A stretch of 9,394 bases of DNA from an uncultured Woeseiaceae bacterium. GTDB lineage: Bacteria > Pseudomonadota > Gammaproteobacteria > Woeseiales > Woeseiaceae. Location of the stretch: the NCBI GenBank assembly GCA_947259435.1, contig CAMYMP010000045.1, positions 1-9,394 of the forward strand, in the 5' to 3' direction. The position numbers and the translations under genes were made by a program. The notes under the pieces are model-generated. The model saw nothing but the letters and a program-made list of their open reading frames with translations. It was not told where the DNA came from and searched no databases. This document shows, piece by piece, positions 1 to 6,421 of the stretch; position 1 is the stretch's first letter, and the number at the start of each line of letters is the position of its first letter.

Positions 1-464
1 CCCTCTTCAACCGCCTGAACGGCGCCTTCGAGAATCGCCACAGCTGCAGAGTGCGAATATCCCGAAACCGCGTTGGCCGGACTGTGGGAGTGCGTAGCAA
101 TGGACCAGTATCCCGTTGACGCATTGTGGACGGAATTGTGGAACTTGGTCGGCGACACCATTCGCGGCGTAGATGCCAGAGTACGGCACATGTAATCCGT
201 GATCTGCATATCACCCAACCCGGAGGCGAACACCGTCGCGACCTCGGATGGTTCGACAGCTGCCATCCGGCATGCCTGGTCCATGACCTCGACGGCCATC
301 TTGACGGCCAGCGGCGCACGACGCCGCTCCTTCGCAGGAATCAGTTCGGGCTTCAATGCAGCGCTCTCTTTGGCGGCACCGCCGGCCAGCAGGGCGCAAA
401 ATTCGTCCCAATTCGAGAAGTGTTCACTCCAGACGCCAATACCTGTGATGTCTACTTCAGTCAT
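1..464 (-). CDS. ApeC-like ketosynthase chain-length factor (degenerate beta-ketoacyl synthase), 3' end cut by window edge
   Basis: The 154 visible residues are the N-terminal part of a protein of the ketosynthase-like chain-length-factor family found in aryl polyene clusters. Seen: the start reads MTEVDITGIGVWSEHF, as in thiolase-fold ketosynthases. The segment SPTKFHNSVHNASTGYWSIA (residues 104-123) is characteristic of this family. Where an active ketosynthase has its nucleophilic Cys, this protein reads AVSGYSHSA, placing Tyr136 at the equivalent position, so it should not condense by itself. Known: in APE systems such a partner pairs with an active ketosynthase. Inferred: its partner is the gene immediately upstream on the same strand, whose last codons overlap this ATG by 8 nt (ATGACTGA), so the two are probably translationally coupled. 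The C-terminal half and the gene's end lie outside the window. Confidence 0.85.
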   Translation of the reverse strand, partial: MTEVDITGIGVWSEHFSNWDEFCALLAGGAAKESAALKPELIPAKERRRAPLAVKMAVEVMDQACRMAAVEPSEVATVFASGLGDMQITDYMCRTLASTPRMVSPTKFHNSVHNASTGYWSIATHSHSPANAVSGYSHSAAVAILEGAVQAVEE

Positions 465-1644
465 TGATCTGCCCGAATATCAGCGTGGCGTTATTGCCGC
501 CGAAGCCAAATGAATTGCTCATCGCATTGCGCACGGGCCTGGCCACATTATCCGTGAGCACGCTGAATTCGAAATCCGGATCCGGTTGCTCGCAGTTGAG
601 CGTGCCCGGAATCGAATCGTGTCGCATTGCCTCGAGCGTAATGACTGCCTCGAGGATTCCGGCAGCGCCAAGCGCGTGACCAGTCCAGGCTATTGTAGAG
701 CTCGCGAGTGTGCGTTCGGAGAATCTCTGCGCTAACGCGTGCGCTTCGATGCGGTCATTGGCCTGGCTCGCGGTGCCGTGCAGGTTCACATAATCGATAT
801 CGTCTGCGCCAAGCTGCGATCGCTCGAGCGCCTTGTCGATCGCGATGACGGCACCTTTGCCCTCCGGGTGCGGATGAGACATGTGATATGCATCTGCGCT
901 TTCCCCGTATCCCAGTAATGCGAACTCGGCACCTGCAATCAGGTCCTCGCGCGCCAGTATCGCGTAGCCACAGCCTTCACCAATATTGATGCCGTCGCGC
1001 CGCTCGTCGAAAGGACGGCAAAGATCCCCGGATACGAGTTCGAGCGAATTAAAACCATACAAAATGCTCATGCACAAACTGTCGATACCGCCAACGAGTA
1101 CCGCATCGATCAATCCATGCCCGATCCATCGCGATGCCGACGCGAAGACCTTGGCGCTCGACGAACAGGCCGTGCTAATCGTCAACGAGGGCCCGGTGAT
1201 TTCGGTCGCCGCAGAAACGAAGATTCCTGGAGAGTGCAGGTTATGCACTTCGGGTTGGCAATACTCCTGACGCATCCTCTCCGACGGCAACAGGCTGGTG
1301 TACGCCTCCTCGGTTCGGCCGATGCTCGACGTGCTGGTACCCATGATCACGCCGATGCGATCACCGCCAAGCTGTCCTTTGAGCCTGGCAAGGCTATCCA
1401 GCATTCCATCCTGCTGCAGGCCCAGCCATGCCAGCTGGTTATTGCGACTGTGCAGATGCGCCAGGTGAGACGGCAGCGACACGGACTCCAGAGAGTCCAC
1501 ACGGCCGATCCAGGTGTCCAGGTCACAGCCCTCCAGATCGTTGCGCCGCAGACCCGAGCGCCTCTTTTCGATTGCTTCGCGCATCGCAGCCAGTCCGATG
1601 CCGGCAGCCGAGGTAGCCGTATAGTTTCCAATCGCTAGTCGCAT
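457..1644 (-). CDS. beta-ketoacyl-[ACP] synthase, active subunit (ApeO-like)
   Basis: This 395-residue thiolase-fold ketosynthase should perform decarboxylative Claisen condensation on ACP-bound chains. Seen: nucleophile Cys160 in ISTACSSSAK, His289 in NLHGTAS, His323 in WTGHALGAAG, and the C-terminal glycine loop SNSFGFGGNNA (residues 376-386). The GTSTSSIGRTEEAY segment (102-115) and YGFNSLELVS (196-205) resemble APE-type ketosynthases more than housekeeping FabF/FabB. Length is normal for KAS I/II. The start ATG at 1644 is preceded by GGAG only 3 nt away. The gene is the first visible one of a minus-strand unit, divergent from the acyltransferase operon across 163 bp, and it is directly followed by the chain-length factor with an 8-nt overlap. 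That order suggests a catalytic/non-catalytic heterodimer. The specific APE role is inferred from context. Confidence 0.92.
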   Translation of the reverse strand: MRLAIGNYTATSAAGIGLAAMREAIEKRRSGLRRNDLEGCDLDTWIGRVDSLESVSLPSHLAHLHSRNNQLAWLGLQQDGMLDSLARLKGQLGGDRIGVIMGTSTSSIGRTEEAYTSLLPSERMRQEYCQPEVHNLHSPGIFVSAATEITGPSLTISTACSSSAKVFASASRWIGHGLIDAVLVGGIDSLCMSILYGFNSLELVSGDLCRPFDERRDGINIGEGCGYAILAREDLIAGAEFALLGYGESADAYHMSHPHPEGKGAVIAIDKALERSQLGADDIDYVNLHGTASQANDRIEAHALAQRFSERTLASSTIAWTGHALGAAGILEAVITLEAMRHDSIPGTLNCEQPDPDFEFSVLTDNVARPVRNAMSNSFGFGGNNATLIFGQIND

Positions 1645-1807
1645 TTACTCCACTTGCCTGCCGGTTGGCGAGCTCCGCGCGCAAGAAATCCCGAGGTTTT
1701 CGTGGTGTAGAATAACCGTAACCCGGGCATCATGGAATTGCCTTGATCGTTACCGCAACGCCGCCCGCATCGCAGGTTCCTGACGGCAGCCTCCAGCAGC
1801 GCAAGGC
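1645..1807. promoter_or_regulatory. divergent intergenic region, probable bidirectional promoter
   Basis: This 163-bp gap separates the starts of the minus-strand ketosynthase and the plus-strand operon, so promoters for both units should lie here. The best plus-strand -10 candidate is TAGAAT at 1708-1713, about 95 bp upstream of the 1808 start; no convincing -35 box sits 16-18 bp before it. On the minus strand, TATTCT overlaps the same place but matches consensus weakly. I see no riboswitch-like structure or clear operator palindrome. The role follows from geometry; the exact boxes are uncertain. Confidence 0.5.
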
Positions 1808-2572
1808 ATGAAGTACCTCGATTTCGCATACCGATGGGTCGGTACGACGCTGTTCTGGATATTCTTCGGCCTGATCGGCCTGTTCATGGGTTTTGTCGTA
1901 TTTCCGCTCGTATCCGTGTTTGTGCGGAATGCGCGCAAAAGGCAGGTTACCGCGAGAAAGCTGATCAGCGCGGCATTCTCGGTATTTGTCCGGGTCGCCT
2001 GCTGGAGCAGACTGATTTCCATTCGAGTCACAGGCAGGGAGCACGTGGACCCGCAAGGCGGTCAGCTGATACTTGCCACTCACCCGACCCTGATCGACGT
2101 TGTCATTCTCATTTCGTTGTTTCCGCAGGTCGACTGCGTCATCAAGGAAGCAGTAACCCGCAATCCGGTGTTGGGAATCTCGGTCCGGCTGGCTAATTAC
2201 ATTTCCAATCGCGAGCCGGAGGACCTGCTCGATTCCTGCGTGCAGCGCCTCGAGTCGGGGGCAAGCCTGCTGCTCTTTCCGAGCGGTACGCGGGAAGTGA
2301 ACGGCCAGCCGTTGAAATTCAAGCTCGGCGCAGCCGAGGTCGCCATTCGCGCGCGCGCGACCATCCTCCCGGTTGCGCTCAGCTGCGAGCCGCAAATGCT
2401 GGCAAAGCATGTTCCCTGGTACCGCATCCCGCCATCGGCGCCGCGCTTTAACATTGCAATCCTGCCCCCTGTCCCGGTTGAGAATCTCACCAGCGGGGAT
2501 ATCGACCAGAGGCACGCAAGATACCAGGTAAACGACGCGCTGGTGTCGCTATTCGACGCCGAACTGTCATAG
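1808..2572 (+). CDS. PlsC-like 1-acyl-glycerol-phosphate-type acyltransferase (ApeD-like)
   Basis: This 254-residue membrane-associated lysophospholipid-type acyltransferase probably transfers an acyl or polyenoyl group to a lipid acceptor. Seen: an N-terminal hydrophobic segment (about residues 11-39), then the HX4D motif as THPTLID (His92, Asp97), and LLFPSGTRE (155-163), which stands in for the common FPEGTRS motif with Ser replacing Glu. A later stretch, SCEPQMLAKHVPWYRIPP, is typical of the acyltransferases in APE clusters. Length matches PlsC relatives. The start ATG at 1808 has only a weak AAGG just before it, but the hydrophobic N-terminus fits. It is the first gene of the plus-strand operon, with 9 nt to the ACP gene. 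The acceptor is unknown; the family assignment is firm and the ApeD equivalence comes from order and sequence flavour. Confidence 0.87.
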   Translation: MKYLDFAYRWVGTTLFWIFFGLIGLFMGFVVFPLVSVFVRNARKRQVTARKLISAAFSVFVRVACWSRLISIRVTGREHVDPQGGQLILATHPTLIDVVILISLFPQVDCVIKEAVTRNPVLGISVRLANYISNREPEDLLDSCVQRLESGASLLLFPSGTREVNGQPLKFKLGAAEVAIRARATILPVALSCEPQMLAKHVPWYRIPPSAPRFNIAILPPVPVENLTSGDIDQRHARYQVNDALVSLFDAELS

Positions 2573-2581
2573 AATTCTCGT

Positions 2582-2818
2582 ATGGAAGGTGAAGCTCTGT
2601 ACACGAAAATCAAGGAAATTCTCGTCGACCAGTTTGAGGTGGACGAGTCGGCTATTTCACTGGACGCGAACCTCTACGAGGAACTGGAAATCGACAGCAT
2701 CGACGCCGTCGATCTGCTAGTGCAGCTCAAGGAGCTGACCGGCAAAAAGATTTCGCCTGACGTCTTCAAAGATGTCCGAACAATCAGGGACGTATTGGAT
2801 GCACTGACGGTGCTGTGA
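2582..2818 (+). CDS. acyl carrier protein of the polyene synthase
   Basis: This 78-residue acidic four-helix carrier protein is expected to be modified with 4'-phosphopantetheine and to hold the growing chain. Seen: the attachment motif EIDSIDAVDLL with Ser39 as the modified residue. DSI replaces the DSL of housekeeping AcpP, as often found in APE-type carriers. A following helix reads LKELTGKKISPDVFKDV. Length is standard for a free ACP. It starts 9 nt after the acyltransferase stop, and its last codon and stop overlap the GTG start of the next gene as GTGA. Characterised APE clusters that I recall carry two tandem ACP genes here, but only one is present. Partner synthases are inferred from the operon. 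Confidence 0.93.
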   Translation: MEGEALYTKIKEILVDQFEVDESAISLDANLYEELEIDSIDAVDLLVQLKELTGKKISPDVFKDVRTIRDVLDALTVL

Positions 2819-3384
2819 CCCAGTCGATCATTTTCCGCGCTGCTTTCGTCGTCGTTCTCGCGCTTTACCCTTTCATTATTTATTTCGGAATCAGAGTCTT
2901 GCCGCCGAGCTTCTTCGGCTTCGCGCTGGCTGTCCTGCTGTTGATCCGCTTTGGTTTCGTCCGCCCCGAGGAACGCGCGTCCGCGGTACCCGCCCTCGTG
3001 CTGTTGCTCACATATGCCGTCGCTGCGACGGTGGTTGGGAGCGCCCGAATGCTGCTGTACTATCCAGCCTTGGTAAATTTCGTCTTGTGTGCCGTGTTCG
3101 CCAGTTCATTCAGGCAGGACGAACCACTACTGCTCAGGATCATGCGTGCGCGAGGCGTCACGATGCATGCGCACATTCCCCCGTATTTGACGCGACTGAC
3201 GGCCGTCTGGGCCACTTTTTTCGCATTGAACGGCCTGATCGCCGTCTGGACAACAACCGCCTCCATGGAGATCTGGACAATTTACAATGGCATGATTTCG
3301 TATCTGCTGATTGCTGCTCTGATGGCCGGCGAATGGTTGTTCAGGCGCCATTATGAAAGAAGATTCGGTATGACCAGCGATTGA
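2815..3384 (+). CDS. polytopic membrane protein, COG4648-like (ApeG-like)
   Basis: This 189-residue integral inner-membrane protein has no established enzymatic role. Seen: about six hydrophobic segments near residues 5-27, 31-48, 57-75, 78-98, 127-147 and 154-176, with a basic C-terminal tail (FRRHYERRFG). The pieces YYPALVNFVLCAVF (82-95), FFALNGLIAVWT (135-146) and IYNGMISYLLIAALMAGEW (156-174) are what I recognise from the COG4648 family that accompanies APE clusters. Translation starts at GTG 2815, overlapping the ACP stop by 4 nt. It is followed by a 38-nt gap, the widest within the operon. In known clusters an AMP-forming ligase usually comes next; here it does not. A scaffold or lipid-handling role would be speculation. 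Confidence 0.85.
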   Translation: MTQSIIFRAAFVVVLALYPFIIYFGIRVLPPSFFGFALAVLLLIRFGFVRPEERASAVPALVLLLTYAVAATVVGSARMLLYYPALVNFVLCAVFASSFRQDEPLLLRIMRARGVTMHAHIPPYLTRLTAVWATFFALNGLIAVWTTTASMEIWTIYNGMISYLLIAALMAGEWLFRRHYERRFGMTSD

Positions 3385-3422
3385 ATTTTCGAACACCTCA
3401 AACTCTCTGGCGAACACTCAAC

Positions 3423-3783
3423 ATGCAGGAATTTGCTCTCGATAGCCGGTTGATCACCCTGCCTGACGCGGATCATCGCTTCCCTCGCATCTTGTCGCTG
3501 GCAGGACCTGTGTTGGTTCCGCGGCCATTTTCCGAACCAGCCCGTCTTGCCCGGCATCGTCCAGCTGCATTGGGCCGTGATCATCGTGCACGCGTGTTTC
3601 GGATTTTCTGCGGTTCCAACCGAAATCAAGCGCCTGAAGTTCAAGAAAATCGTGACGCCTCCGCAGGTACTCGAGTTAACTGTTTCCTGCAAGAGCGAAA
3701 GCGAAGCGCAATTCGCTTTTTTCACCGGGAGTGAGCAGAACTCCGAAGGTCGGCTGGTTTTTGCGGATACCGCATCATGCTGA
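3423..3783 (+). CDS. apeI: ApeI-type 3-hydroxyacyl-ACP dehydratase, apparently frameshifted (possible pseudogene)
   Basis: This hot-dog-fold dehydratase would remove water from 3-hydroxyacyl-ACP to form each double bond. Seen: the catalytic-region motif WFRGHFPNQPVLPGIVQLHW is encoded from about 3514 in one frame, continuing through EIKRLKFKKIV to the stop at 3781. In that frame a stop at 3451-3453 precedes it and no good start follows. The missing N-terminus (MQEFALDSRLITLPDADHRF...) is open in another frame from ATG 3423. Dropping one G at 3504/3505 joins them as ILSLADLCWFRGHFP and gives 119 residues, a normal size for the family. Read without correction, the 3423 frame ends at 3734 after 103 residues with an unrelated tail. 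The 3' end overlaps the next gene's ATG by 7 nt. Whether this is a real mutation, a sequencing error or recoding cannot be told here. Confidence 0.72.
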
Positions 3784-4535
3784 CGTGCGTTGTCGTTCCG
3801 CACTACGATCATGTCGCGCAATTCGAGCTGCTATTGCCAAAGCTGAGCGCACAGGGTTTGCCGCTTGTCATCGTTGACGACGCGAGCCCTGACGACGCTT
3901 ACAGGGAATTACAACGCCTGCTCAGCGAACATGCGGATGGATCGATCCTGGTCAGGCATGCGGAAAATCTCGGCAAAGGTGGCGCCGTCATGACCGGACT
4001 GAAAACGGCGCTTGACGCGGGTTATACCCACGCGCTGCAAATCGATGCCGACGGGCAGCACGATGTCGCCGACATTCCGCGCTTTCGGCAAGCCGCAGAG
4101 CAGCATCCCGAACGTGTTATCTGCGGACAGCCTGTGTTCGATGACAGTATCTCGAAGCTGCGTTACTACGGGCGATATCTCACGCTGTCATTGAACTGGC
4201 TGGAATCACTGAGCACCGAGATTCGCGACGGGCTTTGCGGCTTTCGCCTGTATCCCCTGCAACCCGTTGTCACGCTGTTCGAGAAAAACAAGCCCGGCCA
4301 GCGCATGGCATTCGATCCGGAAATTCTCGTTCGCGCTGTATGGGCCGCCATACGTTTGCAGTTCATCCCTGTGCACGTGCGTTATCCGGAAGGGGGTCGA
4401 TCGCATTTCCTGTATTTTCGCGACAATGCCGAAATCTCATGGATGCACATCAGGCTCATATTCGGCATGTTGCTGCGCCTGCCGATGCTGATATGGCGCA
4501 AACATTCGGGGCGGGAGGAGCCCGCTACGCGATGA
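3777..4535 (+). CDS. family 2 glycosyltransferase (GT-A fold)
   Basis: This 252-residue inverting glycosyltransferase resembles dolichyl-phosphate-mannose-synthase-type GT2 enzymes and would use a nucleotide sugar. Seen: the N-terminal strand MLTCVVVPHYDH, VIVDDASPDD with Asp34/Asp35 for nucleotide binding, NLGKGGAVMTGL (64-75), and the metal-binding DXD within QIDADGQHD (88-96). A hydrophobic C-terminal stretch (about 225-242, IRLIFGMLLRLPMLIW) suggests membrane association. The start ATG 3777 overlaps the dehydratase stop by 7 nt, and its stop overlaps the acyltransferase start as ATGA. Known: in E. coli/Xenorhabdus APE clusters a glycosyltransferase and an LpxL-like acyltransferase occur together, there (as I recall) fused in ApeJ. 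Inferred: it builds the sugar part of the lipid to which the polyene is attached. Confidence 0.9.
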   Translation: MLTCVVVPHYDHVAQFELLLPKLSAQGLPLVIVDDASPDDAYRELQRLLSEHADGSILVRHAENLGKGGAVMTGLKTALDAGYTHALQIDADGQHDVADIPRFRQAAEQHPERVICGQPVFDDSISKLRYYGRYLTLSLNWLESLSTEIRDGLCGFRLYPLQPVVTLFEKNKPGQRMAFDPEILVRAVWAAIRLQFIPVHVRYPEGGRSHFLYFRDNAEISWMHIRLIFGMLLRLPMLIWRKHSGREEPATR

Positions 4536-5503
4536 GCCAGCACTGGGCGAAGATCGGCGAGGCCGGCGCCGTGACCGGGCTGCGCATCATGGTCTGGATC
4601 TATACGTATCTTGGTCGCATCGTCTTCAGCATCGTCCTGTTCCCGGTCATGGTGTACTTTTTCGTACGCCGACCGATAGCGAGAAATGCATCCCGCGACT
4701 ACCTGAAGCGAGTCAAGACGCAGTATCCGGAGCAGCTGCCCGGAACGCCAAACGTGTGGATGTCATTGCGCCACTTTCTCGCCTTCGGCGAATCGCTGCT
4801 GGACAAGTACATCGCATTGGTGGAGCCACCGACCGACATCGGCATGGACCCCGGCGAGCAGCAGCTTGTGGTATCCGTCGTCGAATCCGGCAAAGGCATC
4901 CTGCTGATGGGTTCACACTTCGGCAATCTCGAGTACTCACGCGGCATTGCGGACCGCCATCCGGACCTTGTAATCAATATCCTGATCTATGATCAGCATG
5001 CGGCCAATTTCGCAAAAATACTGGACAGCTCGGGGTCGGAGGCGCGTCTGAACCTTATTCAGGTGACCGACCTCGACCTGGACCTAGCTTTGAGGCTGAA
5101 GGAGAAGGTCGATCGTGGCGAATGGCTGTTGATCGCCGGCGATCGGGTACCGGTCGGTGAAGGTGATAACGTCTGCGCGGCGACGTTTTTCGGCGACAGC
5201 GCCGACTTCCCGATCGGCCCGTTCGTGCTTGCCAGCTTGCTGCGCTGCCCGGTGTATCTGATGCACTGTTATCGGAAGGACGACGAATACCACCTGGGCA
5301 TGGAATTGTTCGAAGAAGAAATCCGGGCCTCGCGCGAAGGCAAGCGACGGACCTACAGGCGCGAAGTGCAGAAATTCGCAACTGCTCTCGAGCAGCAGGT
5401 GCGTCGTGCGCCATTGCAGTGGTTCAATTTCTACGATTTCTGGGGCGAGCGGAGCATCCCACAGCTGCAAACTGATAGTCTACGCGACCATGATCAAGAC
5501 TGA
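4532..5503 (+). CDS. LpxL/HtrB-like lipid acyltransferase (LPLAT superfamily)
   Basis: This 323-residue inner-membrane acyltransferase related to lipid A late acyltransferases probably acylates the glycolipid intermediate made by the preceding glycosyltransferase. Seen: one N-terminal membrane segment (about residues 19-45), the HX4E motif GSHFGNLE with His129 and Glu134, DRVPVGEGDN as the second conserved block, and the C-terminal WFNFYDFW typical of the acyltransferase part of APE clusters. The ATG at 4532 was chosen although the frame is open back to 4235. It shares the ATGA with the glycosyltransferase stop, has GGGAGGAG at 4513-4520, and gives the normal N-terminus; the upstream extension lies inside the glycosyltransferase. 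The stop overlaps the thioesterase start by 14 nt. Acceptor and donor are inferred. Confidence 0.9.
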   Translation: MSQHWAKIGEAGAVTGLRIMVWIYTYLGRIVFSIVLFPVMVYFFVRRPIARNASRDYLKRVKTQYPEQLPGTPNVWMSLRHFLAFGESLLDKYIALVEPPTDIGMDPGEQQLVVSVVESGKGILLMGSHFGNLEYSRGIADRHPDLVINILIYDQHAANFAKILDSSGSEARLNLIQVTDLDLDLALRLKEKVDRGEWLLIAGDRVPVGEGDNVCAATFFGDSADFPIGPFVLASLLRCPVYLMHCYRKDDEYHLGMELFEEEIRASREGKRRTYRREVQKFATALEQQVRRAPLQWFNFYDFWGERSIPQLQTDSLRDHDQD

Positions 5504-5945
5504 TTTTTCGCATTGCCTCACAGCCAGCGTGGACATTCGGGTTCCGTTCTTCGACCTCGATCCGGCGGGCGTTGCCTGGCATGGCCGCTATTTTCAGTAC
5601 TTCGAGCTGGCTCGCTGCAAGCTGCTCGAAGGCGTCAACTACAGCTACGAAGACATGGAAAGCTCCGGTTACCTGTGGCCTGTCGCCGATACCGAAGTAC
5701 GATACGTCCGGCCGTTAACGCTGAATCAGGAGGTCCGGGTGACTGCCTGCCTCAGGGAATGGGAAATGCGCATCGTTGTCGATTACAAGATCGAAGACGA
5801 GAATGGCGAGGTGCTGACGAAGGCACGGACTGTCCAGGTACCCGTTGAGGCAGATTCGCTCGAGCTGACGCTCGGCTCACCGCAGGTCCTGATCGACAAT
5901 GTGCAGAAACGGCTGCAGGAGTTGGGACGGCAATTCGAAAAATGA
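5490..5945 (+). CDS. 4HBT-family hot-dog acyl thioesterase (ApeK-like)
   Basis: This 151-residue cytoplasmic thioesterase of the 4-hydroxybenzoyl-CoA thioesterase / YbgC type hydrolyses acyl-CoA or acyl-ACP. Seen: VPFFDLDPAGVAWHGRYFQY (residues 18-37), where Asp24 of DPAG aligns with the catalytic Asp of 4-hydroxybenzoyl-CoA thioesterase, followed by FELAR and the strand block ADTEVRYVRPL. Length is usual for single-domain 4HBT proteins. The frame is open upstream to 5406, but ATG 5490 gives the standard N-terminus and a 14-nt overlap with the acyltransferase gene. It is followed by an ATGA overlap with the ApeP-type gene. In the APE context its likely job is release or proofreading of aryl/polyenoyl thioesters; that is inference. 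Confidence 0.9.
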   Translation: MIKTDFSHCLTASVDIRVPFFDLDPAGVAWHGRYFQYFELARCKLLEGVNYSYEDMESSGYLWPVADTEVRYVRPLTLNQEVRVTACLREWEMRIVVDYKIEDENGEVLTKARTVQVPVEADSLELTLGSPQVLIDNVQKRLQELGRQFEK

Positions 5946-6421
5946 CTGACGTCGACCTGAACGGAGAACTGCAGAAGCTCGTCGGCATGCCGGCCGCCGA
6001 GTTCGTCCTGCATCGCGATTCGATGTTATTCCTCGATCGGCTGGTGGATATTGGTGCGGAGTTTGCGAGCTGTGAGTGGCGTATCAGCGATGACTTCGAG
6101 TTCATCGTGCCGGGCCTCGGCGTGCCGGGCTATACAGGCATCGAATACATGGCACAATGCATCGCTGTTCATTCGGGCGCGCGAGCGCGAGTTCGCGGCT
6201 TCATTCCTCCGGTTGGATTCTTGCTCGGCACACGACATTACAAATGCTCAATTGCCTATTTCGAACTCGGCGTAAGGTACCAGACGACATGCGAAGAACT
6301 CGTCCGCGATTCGCAGGGCATGGGGTCTTTTGCCTGTCGGATACTGTCGGACGGCGAGGTTCTCGCTGAGGCGAACCTCGCGGTACTCGAACGGCTGCAA
6401 GAGACAAGACTTCATGAATGA
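5942..6421 (+). CDS. apeP: ApeP-type 3-hydroxyacyl-ACP dehydratase
   Basis: This 159-residue hot-dog-fold dehydratase belongs to the group that, in characterised APE systems, pairs with ApeI. Seen: VLHRDSMLFLDRLV (residues 22-35) with candidate catalytic His24, matching the HR..M..LDR start of FabZ-like enzymes. GYTGIEYMAQCIAVHSG (64-80) has Glu68 at the acidic catalytic position of the hot-dog helix, and PPVGFLLGTRHYKC (about 90-103) is family-specific. The start ATG overlaps the thioesterase stop by 4 nt and the stop overlaps the ketoreductase start by 8 nt (ATGAATGA). If the ApeI-type gene upstream is truly broken, this would be the only intact dehydratase visible in the cluster. Assignment to the ApeP family is by motif and by its position before the ketoreductase. 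Confidence 0.87.
   Translation: MTDVDLNGELQKLVGMPAAEFVLHRDSMLFLDRLVDIGAEFASCEWRISDDFEFIVPGLGVPGYTGIEYMAQCIAVHSGARARVRGFIPPVGFLLGTRHYKCSIAYFELGVRYQTTCEELVRDSQGMGSFACRILSDGEVLAEANLAVLERLQETRLHE

Noticed and set aside
1117..1638. Plus-strand open frame of 173 codons inside the minus-strand ketosynthase
   Set aside because: It lies opposite conserved ketosynthase sequence including the region around the active-site Cys; composition is Arg-rich and no motif is seen.
2348..2359. Six CG dinucleotides in a row in the acyltransferase gene
   Set aside because: It encodes in-frame Ile-Arg-Ala-Arg-Ala in a GC-rich gene and shows no sign of being a functional repeat.
1730..2515. Long minus-strand open frame (261 codons) opposite the acyltransferase gene
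   Set aside because: It mirrors a gene with clear HX4D and FPSGTR motifs, and its translation is Arg/Asp/Gln-rich without recognisable domains, the usual look of an antisense shadow in GC-rich DNA.
4235..4531. Possible 99-residue N-terminal extension of the LpxL-like acyltransferase
   Set aside because: It lies wholly inside the glycosyltransferase gene, lacks family similarity, and the ATG at 4532 sits in a coupling ATGA.
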